From Planctomycetales bacterium 10988 (GTDB lineage Bacteria; Planctomycetota; Planctomycetia; Pirellulales; Pb10988): a stretch of 64,000 nt of DNA. The stretch's first letter is position 1, and each line of letters starts with the position of its first letter. The translations under genes and the position numbers were made by a program. Where the stretch lies: positions 2,508,709 through 2,572,708 of the forward strand of contig CP043547.1 of the NCBI GenBank assembly GCA_009664345.1, in the 5' to 3' direction. Of this stretch, positions 36,240 through 45,078 are shown piece after piece. Under the pieces are notes generated by a model. The model made no database searches. It was not told the DNA's origin and was given only the letters and a program-made list of their open reading frames with translations.

Positions 36240-37865
36240 ATGGCCAATCAAGAACTTTTCTCAAGCATGCAAGGCAAACACCCTCGGGCGGATGCGAGAA
36301 ATAAAGCCGGAGGTCGAGCGTATCGACTTTCTCCCAAACATGCGTTGGCCCAGCTAGCCTCCACCGGATGTTTCAATGGGGTATACTACGCCTCCGCTCA
36401 ATCTCAATTGGATGACTTGTTTCGGCTCATCCAGGAAGTAGACGACGTTCGTTATCTGGCGAAGCTGGCTGTTTACTCCCGAGAGCGGGCATTCATGAAG
36501 GATATGCCGGCGGCATTGGTGCTGGAGGTTGCCAAACGCGATCCAGCTTTGATGCATGTGATCTTTGATCGCGTTGTGGATAATGGTCGAGTTTTGCGAA
36601 CGCTCTTCCAGATGATTCGTTCTGGCCAATTTGGTCGTAAAGGTTTGTCCTCTTCCTTGCAACGGGCTTTCCAGCGTTGGTTAAATGAAGCCTCCGTCGG
36701 GAAGTTGCTATCGGCTTCGATCGGCCATCATCCGAGCCTCCGTGATGTTCTTCGCATGGCCCGCCCAACGCCGAAGGATAACGTTCGCCGGGCGGTCTTC
36801 GGATGGTTGACTGATAAGGATGTAGAAAAGTGGACACCGGCGTCGATGGCGGACCTTCCTTTCCAAGTGCAGACTTTGCTGAAGTACCGAGAGGCCGAAG
36901 ATGCCGAAACCCAAGTGGCCTTGTTGAACGACTTGTCCGTGCGATGGGATTTACTCGCGGATGCCGCAGTTGATTCCTCCGTGTGGAAGGCGATTGCTCG
37001 GCAAATGGGTCCACAAGCATTGCGGATGAACTTGAACACGTTGCTTCGTCATGAAGTGTTTGGAGTTGGGAAACCCGATAAAGAGATGGTCGAGTATGTT
37101 GCCGGCCGACTCTCGGATGCCGAAGAAATTCGGCGTTCGCGTCAGTTCCCTTACCAATACTTCGCGGCCTACATGAATGCAGACCCGAGGGTCCCGCAAA
37201 AGATCAAGTCGGCCTTGCATCAAGCGGCGGAGATCGCCTGTGAGAACGTTCCGATTTTGCCCGGCCCGGTCGTCATCGGGCTGGATGTTTCCGGTTCCAT
37301 GAATTACCCAGTGACGGGTTATCGAGGGCGAGGTGCTTCGAGCAAGATGCGATGCGTGGATGTGGCGGCCTTGATTGCGGCTGCGATTTTGCGGCGAAAT
37401 TCGGAGAGCATCGTTGTTCCGTTTGATACTCGATCGTATGTAACCAAGATGGACCCGAACGACTCTATTTTGAGTCTTTCAGAGCGGTTATCGCATTTCG
37501 GTGGGGGTGGAACGGACTGTTCGCTCCCTCTGCAAACTGCAAATACCACTTTTCGAAAGTCTCACTTCGCTGGAGTGATTCTGGTCAGTGATACGGAAAG
37601 CTGGCTTGGAAATGGCCGTTACGGCTCGACAGGGGTCATGACGGAATGGGAGAAGTTCATCAAGAATCAACGTAAGCAAGGAGACGATATTTCTCCGAAG
37701 TTGATCTGTATCAATCTTCAACCTTATGGAACTTCGCAGGCTCCGGAACGGGAAGAGATTCTCAACATCGGTGGTTTTAGCGATGCAATCTTCCAAGTGA
37801 TCGCCGCCCACCTCTCCGACGATGCCAACCGCTTCGTTTCGGAGGTTGAAGCGATCGAACTGTAG
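36240..37865 (+). CDS. rsr: Ro60-family (TROVE domain) RNA-binding protein
   Basis: The 541-residue product begins at ATG with AAAGGAGG five bases upstream, directly after the T run of Y RNA 3. The N-terminal two-thirds is the TROVE ring of helical repeats ([20 protein letters not shown] near 37, then [20 protein letters not shown] near 70). The C-terminal part is a von Willebrand A domain with a complete metal site, GLDVSGSM (about 347) and a later GGGTDC Thr-Asp pair (about 422). Bacterial Ro (Rsr) binds Y RNA on the ring's outer face and guides structured or misfolded RNA to exonucleases, being induced in stress. With three adjacent Y RNAs the assignment is firm. A terminator follows the stop. 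Confidence 0.95.
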   Translation: MANQELFSSMQGKHPRADARNKAGGRAYRLSPKHALAQLASTGCFNGVYYASAQSQLDDLFRLIQEVDDVRYLAKLAVYSRERAFMKDMPAALVLEVAKRDPALMHVIFDRVVDNGRVLRTLFQMIRSGQFGRKGLSSSLQRAFQRWLNEASVGKLLSASIGHHPSLRDVLRMARPTPKDNVRRAVFGWLTDKDVEKWTPASMADLPFQVQTLLKYREAEDAETQVALLNDLSVRWDLLADAAVDSSVWKAIARQMGPQALRMNLNTLLRHEVFGVGKPDKEMVEYVAGRLSDAEEIRRSRQFPYQYFAAYMNADPRVPQKIKSALHQAAEIACENVPILPGPVVIGLDVSGSMNYPVTGYRGRGASSKMRCVDVAALIAAAILRRNSESIVVPFDTRSYVTKMDPNDSILSLSERLSHFGGGGTDCSLPLQTANTTFRKSHFAGVILVSDTESWLGNGRYGSTGVMTEWEKFIKNQRKQGDDISPKLICINLQPYGTSQAPEREEILNIGGFSDAIFQVIAAHLSDDANRFVSEVEAIEL

Positions 37866-37873
37866 TTTTCACG

Positions 37874-37915
37874 AAACAGCCCCTCGTCATCTCTTGAAAT
37901 GATGAGGGGCTGTTT
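37874..37915. terminator. Intrinsic terminator of the Ro60 gene
   Basis: AAACAGCCCCTCGTCAT (37874-37890) pairs with ATGATGAGGGGCTGTTT (37899-37915) with one G/A mismatch, followed by TTTTTT. Confidence 0.92.
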
Positions 37916-37920
37916 TTTAT

Positions 37921-37934
37921 AAAAAGCACTTTTT
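37921..37934 (+). repeat. Near-palindrome AAAAAGCACTTTTT, left flank of the IS
   Basis: It ends nine bases before the left inverted repeat of the IS; a second copy begins nine bases after the right end. Confidence 0.7.
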
Positions 37935-37943
37935 ATAATTTAC

Positions 37944-39488
37944 TTAGTCCTCCCTGAAAAAGTCTTAAAAATTCAATTTTTCCTGGGTATGATAGCTTTA
38001 ACACCGGCGAAGGGTAGGGTAAACTTTGCCAGGATTTTCGGCCTTGACCTTGCAAACCTTGCAAACGGAGAACGGTGATGAAGCCGCCTTTGAACCCAGA
38101 GTCGAACCAGCAGGACCTGTTTCGGGCGTCGTTCGAGCAGATTCTCAACCCCGAGCATCCGCTTGTTCGTCTCGCCGAGCGGATCGATTGGCGGCGGTTT
38201 GAGGCGGCGTTCGAGGGCTGTTATGCCGCCGACTTCGGGGCTCCGGCGAAGGCCACCCGGCTGATGGTCGGGCTGCATTATCTCAAGCACGCCTTCGGCG
38301 AGTCGGACGAATCGCTGCTGGATCGTTGGGTGGAAAACCCGTACTGGCAGTGCTTTTGCGGCTTCACGACGATGCAACATGTGCCGCCGATTCATCCCAC
38401 CGCGCTCATCAAATGGCGGCAACGCGTCGGGGCCGAACGGCTGCAACAGCTGCTGGAAGAGACCCTCGCTCTGGCCGTTCGTAGCAAGCAAGTCCGGCCT
38501 CAAGAGCTGCGGCAGGTCACCGTCGACACGACCGTGCAGGAGAAAAATATCACGCCGCCGACTCGAAGTTGCTGCTGAAGGCGATCCACAAACTCGGCAA
38601 GGCGGCCAAAACGCGGGGCATTCGCCTGCGGCAATCGTATGTCAACGTCGCCAAGCAGGCCGCCCTGCAAGCGAGTCGTTATGCCCACGCCAAGCAGTTC
38701 AAGCGGATGCGACGCCGCCTCAAAAAGCTCCGCACTTGCCTCGGTCGGGTGATCCGCGACGTCCGCCGCAAGCAGCCGAAGCCCGATTTTTCCCTGGAAA
38801 AACTGCTGTTCTTGTGCGAACGCGTCCACCGGCAGCAGCCGCATGATAAGCAAAAACTCTACAGCCTCCACGAGCCGGAGGTGGTTTGCATCAGCAAAGG
38901 CAAGGCCCACCGGCGGTACGAATTCGGGCAAAAGATCGCCCTCGCGACGAGCAATCGCGGCAATTGGGTCGTCGGCGTGCGGCTGTGCGAGGGCAATCCG
39001 TACGACGGCCACACCCTCGCCGCGACGCTGCAAACGGTCGAGTCGACGACCGGCCAAGCGGTGAGCGACGCCTTCGTTGACAAGGGATATCGCGGCCATG
39101 ATTACCGTGGTCCAGCGAGGGTTCACTTGGCCGGCAGCAGCACGCGAGGCCTGAGTCGGACCCAGAAAAAACGCCGCCGACGCCGCAACGCGATCGAGCC
39201 AAAGATCGGCCACCTCAAGTCGGACCACCTTCTGGGACGTTGCTTTCTCAAGGGCTTGGCCGGTGACGCGATCAACGCGGTCTTGGCTGGAGCGGCGGCG
39301 AACATCCGAAAACTACTTTTGGCTTTCGGGCCTGCGCGGATTGGTTGGCCGTGGCAACAGCTCGCCCTGCTCCTCAAGCTCCTCAAAGAAGCGTTTACCT
39401 GCCCAGCAATGGCTCCCCCCCCGAACCCGCACTCCCCTCCTCGCTTGATAAAAGCGAGAAAAAAAGACCTTTTTTCAGGGACGACTAA
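37944..39488 (+). mobile_element. IS5-family-like insertion sequence
   Basis: The ends are inverted repeats: TTAGTCCTCCCTGAAAAA on the left (37944-37961), and on the right, read backwards from 39488, TTAGTCGTCCCTGAAAAA, 17 of 18 alike. The inside is distinctly GC-richer than the flanks and carries one transposase in two frames. No clear direct repeat of the target lies outside the ends. Length 1545 bases is usual for the family. The element is probably dead, because the transposase is frameshifted and runs past the right end. Confidence 0.85.
39309..39320 (+). repeat. Motif-like AAAACTACTTTT inside the transposase
   Basis: It fits the consensus with one T fewer. It lies in the GC-rich IS, so it may be coincidence. 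Confidence 0.3.
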
Positions 39489-39497
39489 TTATTATCG

Positions 39498-39510
39498 AAA
39501 ACTACTTTTT
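39498..39510 (+). repeat. Near-palindrome AAAACTACTTTTT, right flank of the IS
   Basis: Begins nine bases outside the right IS end, five bases before the stop of the GH127/sulfatase gene. Confidence 0.7.
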
Positions 39511-39514
39511 GAGA

Positions 39515-42500
39515 CTAGTTTGGATTATCTACCGTCACGGGACCAGGATGATTGATGGTGGTGGCGTCGTTGGCGGCACCGGGGAATTCTCCGAATGGTG
39601 GACTTTTTCGGACGGACTTGTGAAGCGGTTGCCTTGAGGGGGTTGGCTTGGAAGGTAAACTATCGCCGGTCTCTTCTTTCCACTGCTTGAGCAAACTCCG
39701 CATCTCACGCAAAGTCGTGGCGAACTCCGGGTTTTCCGCCAAGTTATGAAATTGATGAGGATCATCGGTCACGTTGAAAAGCATTTCTTCCGGTTGCGGC
39801 ACTTGGGTTAACAAATTTTGAGCCGCCGTCAGTTTGCCTGCCTTCGACATCTCCCACAACTCCTTGGCAGCAGGGAAAGTTGGGACGGAACTCTCGGCAC
39901 TGACATTATGATTCTGCGGCATTCCGTTCCAAATGTAGAGAAAATCGCCGGTCCGCACTGCACGTTCATGGGCTTGGTAGACATGCCAATTCCGCTCCGC
40001 GAAGGCAACCGTGCGAATTTGTTGCGTCGGGTCTTCGAGAATCGGAGCAAAGCTGACTCCTTGCACCGTTTCGGGTTTCTTCACCTTGGCTAAATCCAAG
40101 AAGGTCGCGGAAAAATCAAGCGAACTCACCAACGAGTCCGTTCTCCCGGCCTCAATTCCTGGGCCGAGGATCAAAAGCGGAGTCTGAATCCCACTTTCAT
40201 AAAGATAGGTTTTACAGCGAGGGAGTGGCCGCCCGTTGTCCGAACAGTAGACGAAGTACGTGTTGTCGGCGATGCCCTGAGCTTCCAATTCCTTCATCAA
40301 CTCCCCGGCATAGTGGTCCGTTCGGCTGACTTCATGATAGAAACCTGTCAGCTCCTCTCTCGTCAAAGGACCATCGTAGAGCATCGGGGGGACTTCGACC
40401 TGATCGGCCTTGAACCGCGGTGCCTTATCATCATATTGCCAAGCGTGATGGGCATCGTGCGCTGCAAACCAGCAGAAGAAAGGACGATCGAGAGGCCGTT
40501 CCCGCAGGTGTCGAATCCAGTTTTCCGAACCCGAAGGTTTGCTATCGGAAGAAACCTCGAAGCCAAGTTGCTGGGGATCGGCCATGTGGTTCTTGCCGGA
40601 TAGCACCGTATAGTAACCGGCCTCTTTTAAGGTTTGGACGAAGGTCGTTTGGGAAGCGGGCAATGATGAGTGAAGTTCCGGTGCCCCGGTGTTGTGGGGA
40701 TAACGACCGGTGATGATCGAGCAACGGCTGGGCGAACAGGAGCTGATGGTCAGGTAGGCGTTATCGAAGACCAATCCCCGTTGGGCAAGGCGTTCGAGGT
40801 TGGGTGTCTGAATTTTCTGATTGCCATAAATGCTTAAATCGCCGGGGCTGATGTCATCTGTGATAAAGAAAATGAAGTTCGGCTTCTCGGTCTTGGCGGT
40901 TTGCCGCGGGATCGGCAAAGGCTTCGGTTGCGATTCTTTGGCTTTGGGAGATGCCATACTCAGCAGCTCTTCGGGAAGATATCCCCAGGGAAAAGCTGCG
41001 ATGCGAAGCGTTGAAGAACCATAAGGAATCAGCGTGATTTCTTCGAGCTTGCCTCCTTGCGGAAGATCGACCGGGCTAAGCGGTGGCGGGGCAGCCGAGT
41101 TTCGATGAATGGTCCAATCCGGAAGACGCATGCCTTCGGCCACAAGTCGCACCGGAGCGTTTTCACGTGTCCAAGGATTGCGGGGGATCTTTTTCGCCAC
41201 GTTGATTGTGATATTTTCTTGCGGTCGAATGGCGATACGATCCGTCAGGGCGTAATTCCAAGGGGACTTTGGTTGCACCGTTTGATAGCCTCGATGCATG
41301 GCGGACTCCGGCACACCGTCGGGTCGCGGCTCTTTGACCTCTTGCCAAGATTCTTCAATGTCCAACGCATAAACGAGCGGGCCGCGTTCCACCGCGAACG
41401 ATCGACCGTACCACCGTGAGGTTCGCACCGGCATCGGAAATCGGAGAAAGATTTCATCCTCATCCCGCCACTCTCGCTCAACAACGTGCATCGTCCCTGA
41501 CTTCGGGGTCGGCAGCTTTTGCCCATTTACTTCGAGCTTCGTATTGCTTGCCCATTCTGGTATTCGAAGATGCAGCGGAAATTGAACCGGGCCATCGGTC
41601 GAAATCTTGAAGCTGACGACTTCCTTAAAAGGATAGCCGGAAGTGACATCGATCGAGACTTCTACGCCATCGGCAACTTGGGCTGTGACGGAAGAAGGGG
41701 CGTAAGAAACAGCCGCCAATCCACCATCTTGGGATGCCATCCACAGATGTTGCGTAAACTTGGGCCACCCTTGATGAAGATTGCAAGTGCAACAAGGGTA
41801 GCCACTCAACAGCCCATAAACCACGCGGTCGCCAAAATCATTGAGAAAGTCCCGATTGCCGATCGTGCATTGGACTTGATTCGTCTGTTGAAAATATTGC
41901 CTGCCGCGATAGTCATCCGTGGTTTGCGTAGGCAACGCGTTAAAAGTAATCCGATCCAGCCGATCGGCGAAAGACGGGTTTCCGGTGATTTCGAACATCT
42001 TTTCCAGCGAATACATCATCTCAACCGCCGTGCATAGCTCCGAGCCACGGTCAGGAGAATCGCCGTGCAACCCTTCGTCGCCACCATACAAACCATGCGG
42101 TTGGCCGTGAATTTGGTAAATGTCGGTGAAAGCATGGCGGACGGCGGCCAGATGACGATCGTTCTTGTCAAGTTGCCATCGGATGATCGGCGTCTTCATC
42201 ATCTGTGCAAGATTAACACAGTGAAATGTTTGCATTCCCGACATTGCTTGCCGGTGGGTGAACCGGTCGGAGAAGCGGGCGATTTTGTTTTCAGGGCCGC
42301 GGATTAGCCAATCCGTTGCGGGCACGGTCTGCTGATAAATGAGGTCCGCCAAGTCAAGTAAAAACTTTTCGCCCGTGATATTATAGAGCCAGAGGACGAC
42401 CATCATGTTGTCGCCTCCGCGTTGTGCCGCCCACCAAGAGCCGACGTTGCGAACCTTGGGATTGTAAAGCGGCTGGTTCGGCAATTCCTTCAGTTGAAAG

Positions 42501-43087
42501 CGGAAATAGCGGGTGAGACATTCGATCACCCTCGGGTCCCCAGTCGCTAGATAATGTTGCTTCAAAATCTTGAGCATCACCATCCGCGGCCACCAGTCCT
42601 CAGGCCGATCTGTTTGAATGCCGTCGATGTCCAGCTTCTTTTGCTCACGTTCTTCGGAAGCCAGCGGCCCGATTTGCCCGTCGGCTCGTTGATTTTCCAA
42701 AGTCCACTCGATCCACCGCATTGCCTTGGCTTCGAGGTCTTTATCGCCAAGCAACTTGGAAAGTGGGTAAAGCCCATCGATCCAATAGGGCCCACGCTCC
42801 CAGGTGTCTCCAAACCCGCCTAACCACCCGTTGTCGTCCCCACAGACTTCCGGATACCAAGTATCAAGATGCCCCGTCATCCCGGCCGCCATTCGCTCCA
42901 GTTCGTCCTTCAACCAGGCCTTGGGCTTGATGGTTCCTAGCGGTAATTCGGTGTATGGCTTCTCGACAAGAGGGGAACGATTGAAGTAGTACGGATTCTT
43001 GGAAGACTCCTCCGCAAAGAGACCGAGCGAGGGGAGAAGACCAACGATCAGCAAAACGAAAAAGTACTTTTTATTTGTCAGCAGCAT
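39515..43087 (-). CDS. Exported two-enzyme fusion: GH127-type (DUF1680) glycosidase and sulfatase
   Basis: The ATG at 43087 gives a proper signal peptide (MLLTNKKYFFVLLIVGLLPS); the frame is open further to 43213. The product has about 1190 residues. Residues 30-710 are a GH127/DUF1680 beta-L-arabinofuranosidase-type domain, an alpha/alpha barrel with GSELCTAVEMMY (Glu and Cys, about 370) and CCTCNLHQGWPKF (about 431), the zinc-bound cysteine cluster, followed by beta-sandwich domains. After a Pro/Lys linker (about 712-735), residues 735-1150 form a sulfatase with FFITDDISPGD and CSPSR (Cys about 779). A Ser/Pro tail ends it. The two activities should act on one substrate with beta-linked arabinose (or a like sugar) and sulfate esters. 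The dispersed motif falls in the signal-peptide codons. Confidence 0.9.
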   Translation of the reverse strand: MLLTNKKYFFVLLIVGLLPSLGLFAEESSKNPYYFNRSPLVEKPYTELPLGTIKPKAWLKDELERMAAGMTGHLDTWYPEVCGDDNGWLGGFGDTWERGPYWIDGLYPLSKLLGDKDLEAKAMRWIEWTLENQRADGQIGPLASEEREQKKLDIDGIQTDRPEDWWPRMVMLKILKQHYLATGDPRVIECLTRYFRFQLKELPNQPLYNPKVRNVGSWWAAQRGGDNMMVVLWLYNITGEKFLLDLADLIYQQTVPATDWLIRGPENKIARFSDRFTHRQAMSGMQTFHCVNLAQMMKTPIIRWQLDKNDRHLAAVRHAFTDIYQIHGQPHGLYGGDEGLHGDSPDRGSELCTAVEMMYSLEKMFEITGNPSFADRLDRITFNALPTQTTDDYRGRQYFQQTNQVQCTIGNRDFLNDFGDRVVYGLLSGYPCCTCNLHQGWPKFTQHLWMASQDGGLAAVSYAPSSVTAQVADGVEVSIDVTSGYPFKEVVSFKISTDGPVQFPLHLRIPEWASNTKLEVNGQKLPTPKSGTMHVVEREWRDEDEIFLRFPMPVRTSRWYGRSFAVERGPLVYALDIEESWQEVKEPRPDGVPESAMHRGYQTVQPKSPWNYALTDRIAIRPQENITINVAKKIPRNPWTRENAPVRLVAEGMRLPDWTIHRNSAAPPPLSPVDLPQGGKLEEITLIPYGSSTLRIAAFPWGYLPEELLSMASPKAKESQPKPLPIPRQTAKTEKPNFIFFITDDISPGDLSIYGNQKIQTPNLERLAQRGLVFDNAYLTISSCSPSRCSIITGRYPHNTGAPELHSSLPASQTTFVQTLKEAGYYTVLSGKNHMADPQQLGFEVSSDSKPSGSENWIRHLRERPLDRPFFCWFAAHDAHHAWQYDDKAPRFKADQVEVPPMLYDGPLTREELTGFYHEVSRTDHYAGELMKELEAQGIADNTYFVYCSDNGRPLPRCKTYLYESGIQTPLLILGPGIEAGRTDSLVSSLDFSATFLDLAKVKKPETVQGVSFAPILEDPTQQIRTVAFAERNWHVYQAHERAVRTGDFLYIWNGMPQNHNVSAESSVPTFPAAKELWEMSKAGKLTAAQNLLTQVPQPEEMLFNVTDDPHQFHNLAENPEFATTLREMRSLLKQWKEETGDSLPSKPTPSRQPLHKSVRKSPPFGEFPGAANDATTINHPGPVTVDNPN
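43059..43072 (+). repeat. Near-palindrome AAAAAGTACTTTTT in signal-peptide codons
   Basis: Lies at codons Lys-Lys-Tyr-Phe-Phe of the fusion gene's signal peptide, near its 5' end. A like placement occurs in the sulfatase gene at 57199. Confidence 0.6.
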
Positions 43088-43228
43088 GGGGGCTTTCACT
43101 GTTCTATAGGTTCGTTGACTAAACGGGTCGAACGTTTCAAATCTTTCAATATGGAGCCTCATGAAGATCATTTCAATGAGAAGGAACGTCGACTTCCTGA
43201 GATATCTTGTCATTCCGAGTTTGAAGGC

Positions 43229-43685
43229 TCAAGGGTCTTGAAAATCCTTTAAAGCCTTCGTGAAGGTAGGTAGCCAAAGTTCGTTGATCCAGGTCAGGTC
43301 TTCAAAAGGGGTAATGCGGTAAGTTTTCCATCGAGCTTCGTTAAGCGTATCTTCCATTCCAAGCGCGGCTTCGTAATTGGTCGAATGAATGATGATCGGA
43401 CAGGTAGGAGATTGCTTGGCCAAGTAGTCCGCGACCTCCCGACCTGTGCCGTGGTCGATCCATTTACCATCTTCGTTTTGGTAGTAAGGCAAATCGTGAT
43501 CCAAAGAAACTAAACCTGCCGTAGGTAATCTCTCTTCGAGTAGCTCGATCATCTCTCTTGCAGAAGTTCGAAAAATGAGCCGTAAAGCTCCCAGGCAACG
43601 ACTGAATAGCCAATTGCATCGCGGAGATCCTCCGTTCGTCATCTTCCAAAATCAAGATCTGAGAAGTGGGGCTAGAAACTGTCAT
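43229..43685 (-). pseudogene. Cyclic-phosphate-processing receiver-domain protein, frameshifted
   Basis: Two overlapping frames join into one protein. The first starts at ATG 43685 (MTVSSPTSQILILEDDERRISAMQ). The second continues from about 43580 (RTSAREMIELLEERLPTAGLVSLDHDLPYY, then DHGTGREVADYL, HSTNYEAALGM). Joining requires dropping one T from a T5 run near 43575, giving AHF-RTSAREM. The sequence ILILEDDERR with SLDHDL is the signature of the cyclic-phosphate-processing receiver-like domain, found near RNA-repair genes and also alone. The joined length is about 151 residues, normal for the family. It may be a true pseudogene or a homopolymer sequence error. Confidence 0.75.
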
Positions 43686-43691
43686 ATAATT

Positions 43692-43705
43692 AAAAACTGC
43701 TTTTT
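43692..43705 (+). repeat. Near-palindrome AAAAACTGCTTTTT
   Basis: Just upstream of the receiver-domain start (six bases from the ATG on the minus strand). Confidence 0.65.
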
Positions 43706-43757
43706 GGGTTTTATCTTGCAACGAAGTCTGTAGATGGCTAGTCTCTGAACATTGAGC

Positions 43758-44993
43758 TTAAACGAGTTCGAGGTCTTGGTAGACAGCTGCGGTTGCTTCT
43801 CGGAAGCGGGCCGCATTGATTTTGGTATTCCGACCGTTGAACACCAAAGCCATGACGAGTTGCTTTTCTGGGTCGCAGAAGGCCATCGAAGAGGCAGAAC
43901 CTGCATGCCCGTAGGTTTTCACCGAGGCAAACTTTCCACCCATTCCTGCATGAATTTTAAACCCATAGCCCCAGGGCGCATCCTTTCGCTTCGATTCAAA
44001 ATTCAATACGTCAACGCGATGAGGGGTCGTCATCGCCTGGATGGTCTCCGGGGTAACGACTTGCCGATCGCCCACTTTCCCGCCATGCATCAACATTTCG
44101 TAGAACTTTCCTAAATCATGCATTGGCCCCCGGCCATTTCCGCCGGGCATACATTTGGCACACCACTCCTGTAGAGTCAGGCTAGGACCGGGAAAATCAG
44201 CGGGTTGATTTCCATCAGGCAAAATATCGACCATCTGCCCAATACGATCGCCATACTGCTGAAAGGTCGCCTCCGACATTCCCCCGACCCAAGAATCCTT
44301 CATGCCACAAGGAAGGAAAAGTTCTTCACGAATGTATTGCGAAAAGGGGCGGCTATCGATCTTCGCTACCAATGCCCCCTGAATGTGCCACGCGGAGGTC
44401 GGATGATATCTTGAAAATTCTCCGGGAGTCCAAAGCAATTCGGCCTCGCAAATTTTCTTTGTCATCTCGTCAAAGTCTGTATCGAGCCGATATTCATAAT
44501 CGGCATACGGAAAGCCGGCGGTATGGGTCAGGAGATGCTTGATTTTGACTTGATCTTTCCCATTTGCAGCGAACGCTGGAAGATATTTCGCGACAGGGTC
44601 TTCAAGCTTGAGCTTCCCTTGCTCCCAAAGTTGGCCAATGCAAATCGCCGTCAAGGGTTTGGTCGCCGAGTACCAAACCATCAGGGTATCGGTAGTCATC
44701 GGAGTTCCATCAAGCCGCGCAGCGCCAGCGGCATAATCCAAGACTGGCTTCCCTTGAAGAGACACATAAAGTTGAGCACCGATCTCTCTCCCGCCCTTGA
44801 TCCCCTTTTCTAGTACCTGAATTGTTTCTGATAGCCGTTCGCTTTCTACGCCCTGACGTTGTCCCCAAGCTGTGGAGCTAGGGGATAGGTATCCTGTGCC
44901 GAAGCAGGCAGCTGCACCTGCTTTCAAGAAGTTCCGTCTAGAAATTCTCTTCATCGAGTCGGAAAGTCTGGTGGTGTCTTGAGGTGAATGCAT
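43758..44993 (-). CDS. Tat-exported serine hydrolase, beta-lactamase/class C type
   Basis: The 411-residue product has a twin-arginine signal peptide (ISRRNFLKAG at about residue 17-26). The hydrolase has the S-x-x-K nucleophile pair in WYSATKPLTAI (about 107), a tyrosine in RYHPTSAW (about 191) and a C-terminal TYGHAGSASS segment (His-x-Gly, about 373) that stands for the third box. This family includes esterases, D-aminopeptidases and EstB-type enzymes; penicillin resistance is not implied. The active site is complete, so it should be functional. It follows the EndoU gene on the same strand, but with a hairpin between them. Confidence 0.9.
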   Translation of the reverse strand: MHSPQDTTRLSDSMKRISRRNFLKAGAAACFGTGYLSPSSTAWGQRQGVESERLSETIQVLEKGIKGGREIGAQLYVSLQGKPVLDYAAGAARLDGTPMTTDTLMVWYSATKPLTAICIGQLWEQGKLKLEDPVAKYLPAFAANGKDQVKIKHLLTHTAGFPYADYEYRLDTDFDEMTKKICEAELLWTPGEFSRYHPTSAWHIQGALVAKIDSRPFSQYIREELFLPCGMKDSWVGGMSEATFQQYGDRIGQMVDILPDGNQPADFPGPSLTLQEWCAKCMPGGNGRGPMHDLGKFYEMLMHGGKVGDRQVVTPETIQAMTTPHRVDVLNFESKRKDAPWGYGFKIHAGMGGKFASVKTYGHAGSASSMAFCDPEKQLVMALVFNGRNTKINAARFREATAAVYQDLELV

Positions 44994-45038
44994 GGTCTAG
45001 GTGACTCCCATATTAATCTTGAAAGATACGTAAAATCG

Positions 45039-45075
45039 AAAACTACTTTTTGTATTGATTGCAAAAAGTAGTTTT
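45039..45075 (-). terminator. Hairpin made of two inverted near-palindromes
   Basis: AAAACTACTTTTTG (45039-45052) and CAAAAAGTAGTTTT (45062-45075) pair perfectly around nine bases. It starts three bases beyond the EndoU stop. A/T runs on both arms could act as a terminator on the minus strand, and each arm is itself a copy of the dispersed motif. Confidence 0.65.
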
Positions 45076-45078
45076 TAA

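Larger units (their letters stand above)
38078..39555 (+). pseudogene. IS5-like DDE transposase, frameshifted
   Basis: Codons from 38078 (ATG, GGAGAACGGTG upstream) run to the N-terminal landmark HYLKHAFGESDE and the first catalytic Asp in VTVDTTVQEKNIT, then hit a stop at 38578. The rest continues in the -1 frame from about 38554 (SKLLLKAIHKLGK), including GNPYDGHTL and VDKGYRGHDY with the second Asp, then RRNAIEPKIGHLK with the Glu. Compared with relatives, about four bases seem lost between NIT and DSK, so this is a mutation; programmed slippage at GAAAAAT is a weaker option. The second frame has no stop before the right inverted repeat and reads 67 bases into flanking DNA, overlapping the end of the gene at 39515. 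Confidence 0.85.

Noticed and set aside
38535-38560. Programmed -1 frameshift as the main explanation for the split transposase
   Set aside because: The heptamer GAAAAAT is a poor slippery site and about four bases appear lost compared with relatives, so a mutation is more likely.
43758-44993. Beta-lactamase resistance gene
   Set aside because: The S-x-x-K family includes many esterases and peptidases; the Tat leader and context give no sign of antibiotic resistance.
45062-45076. The hairpin at 45039-45075 as a plain terminator only
   Set aside because: It can end transcription, but both arms are exact copies of the dispersed motif, so it is also recorded as that repeat.
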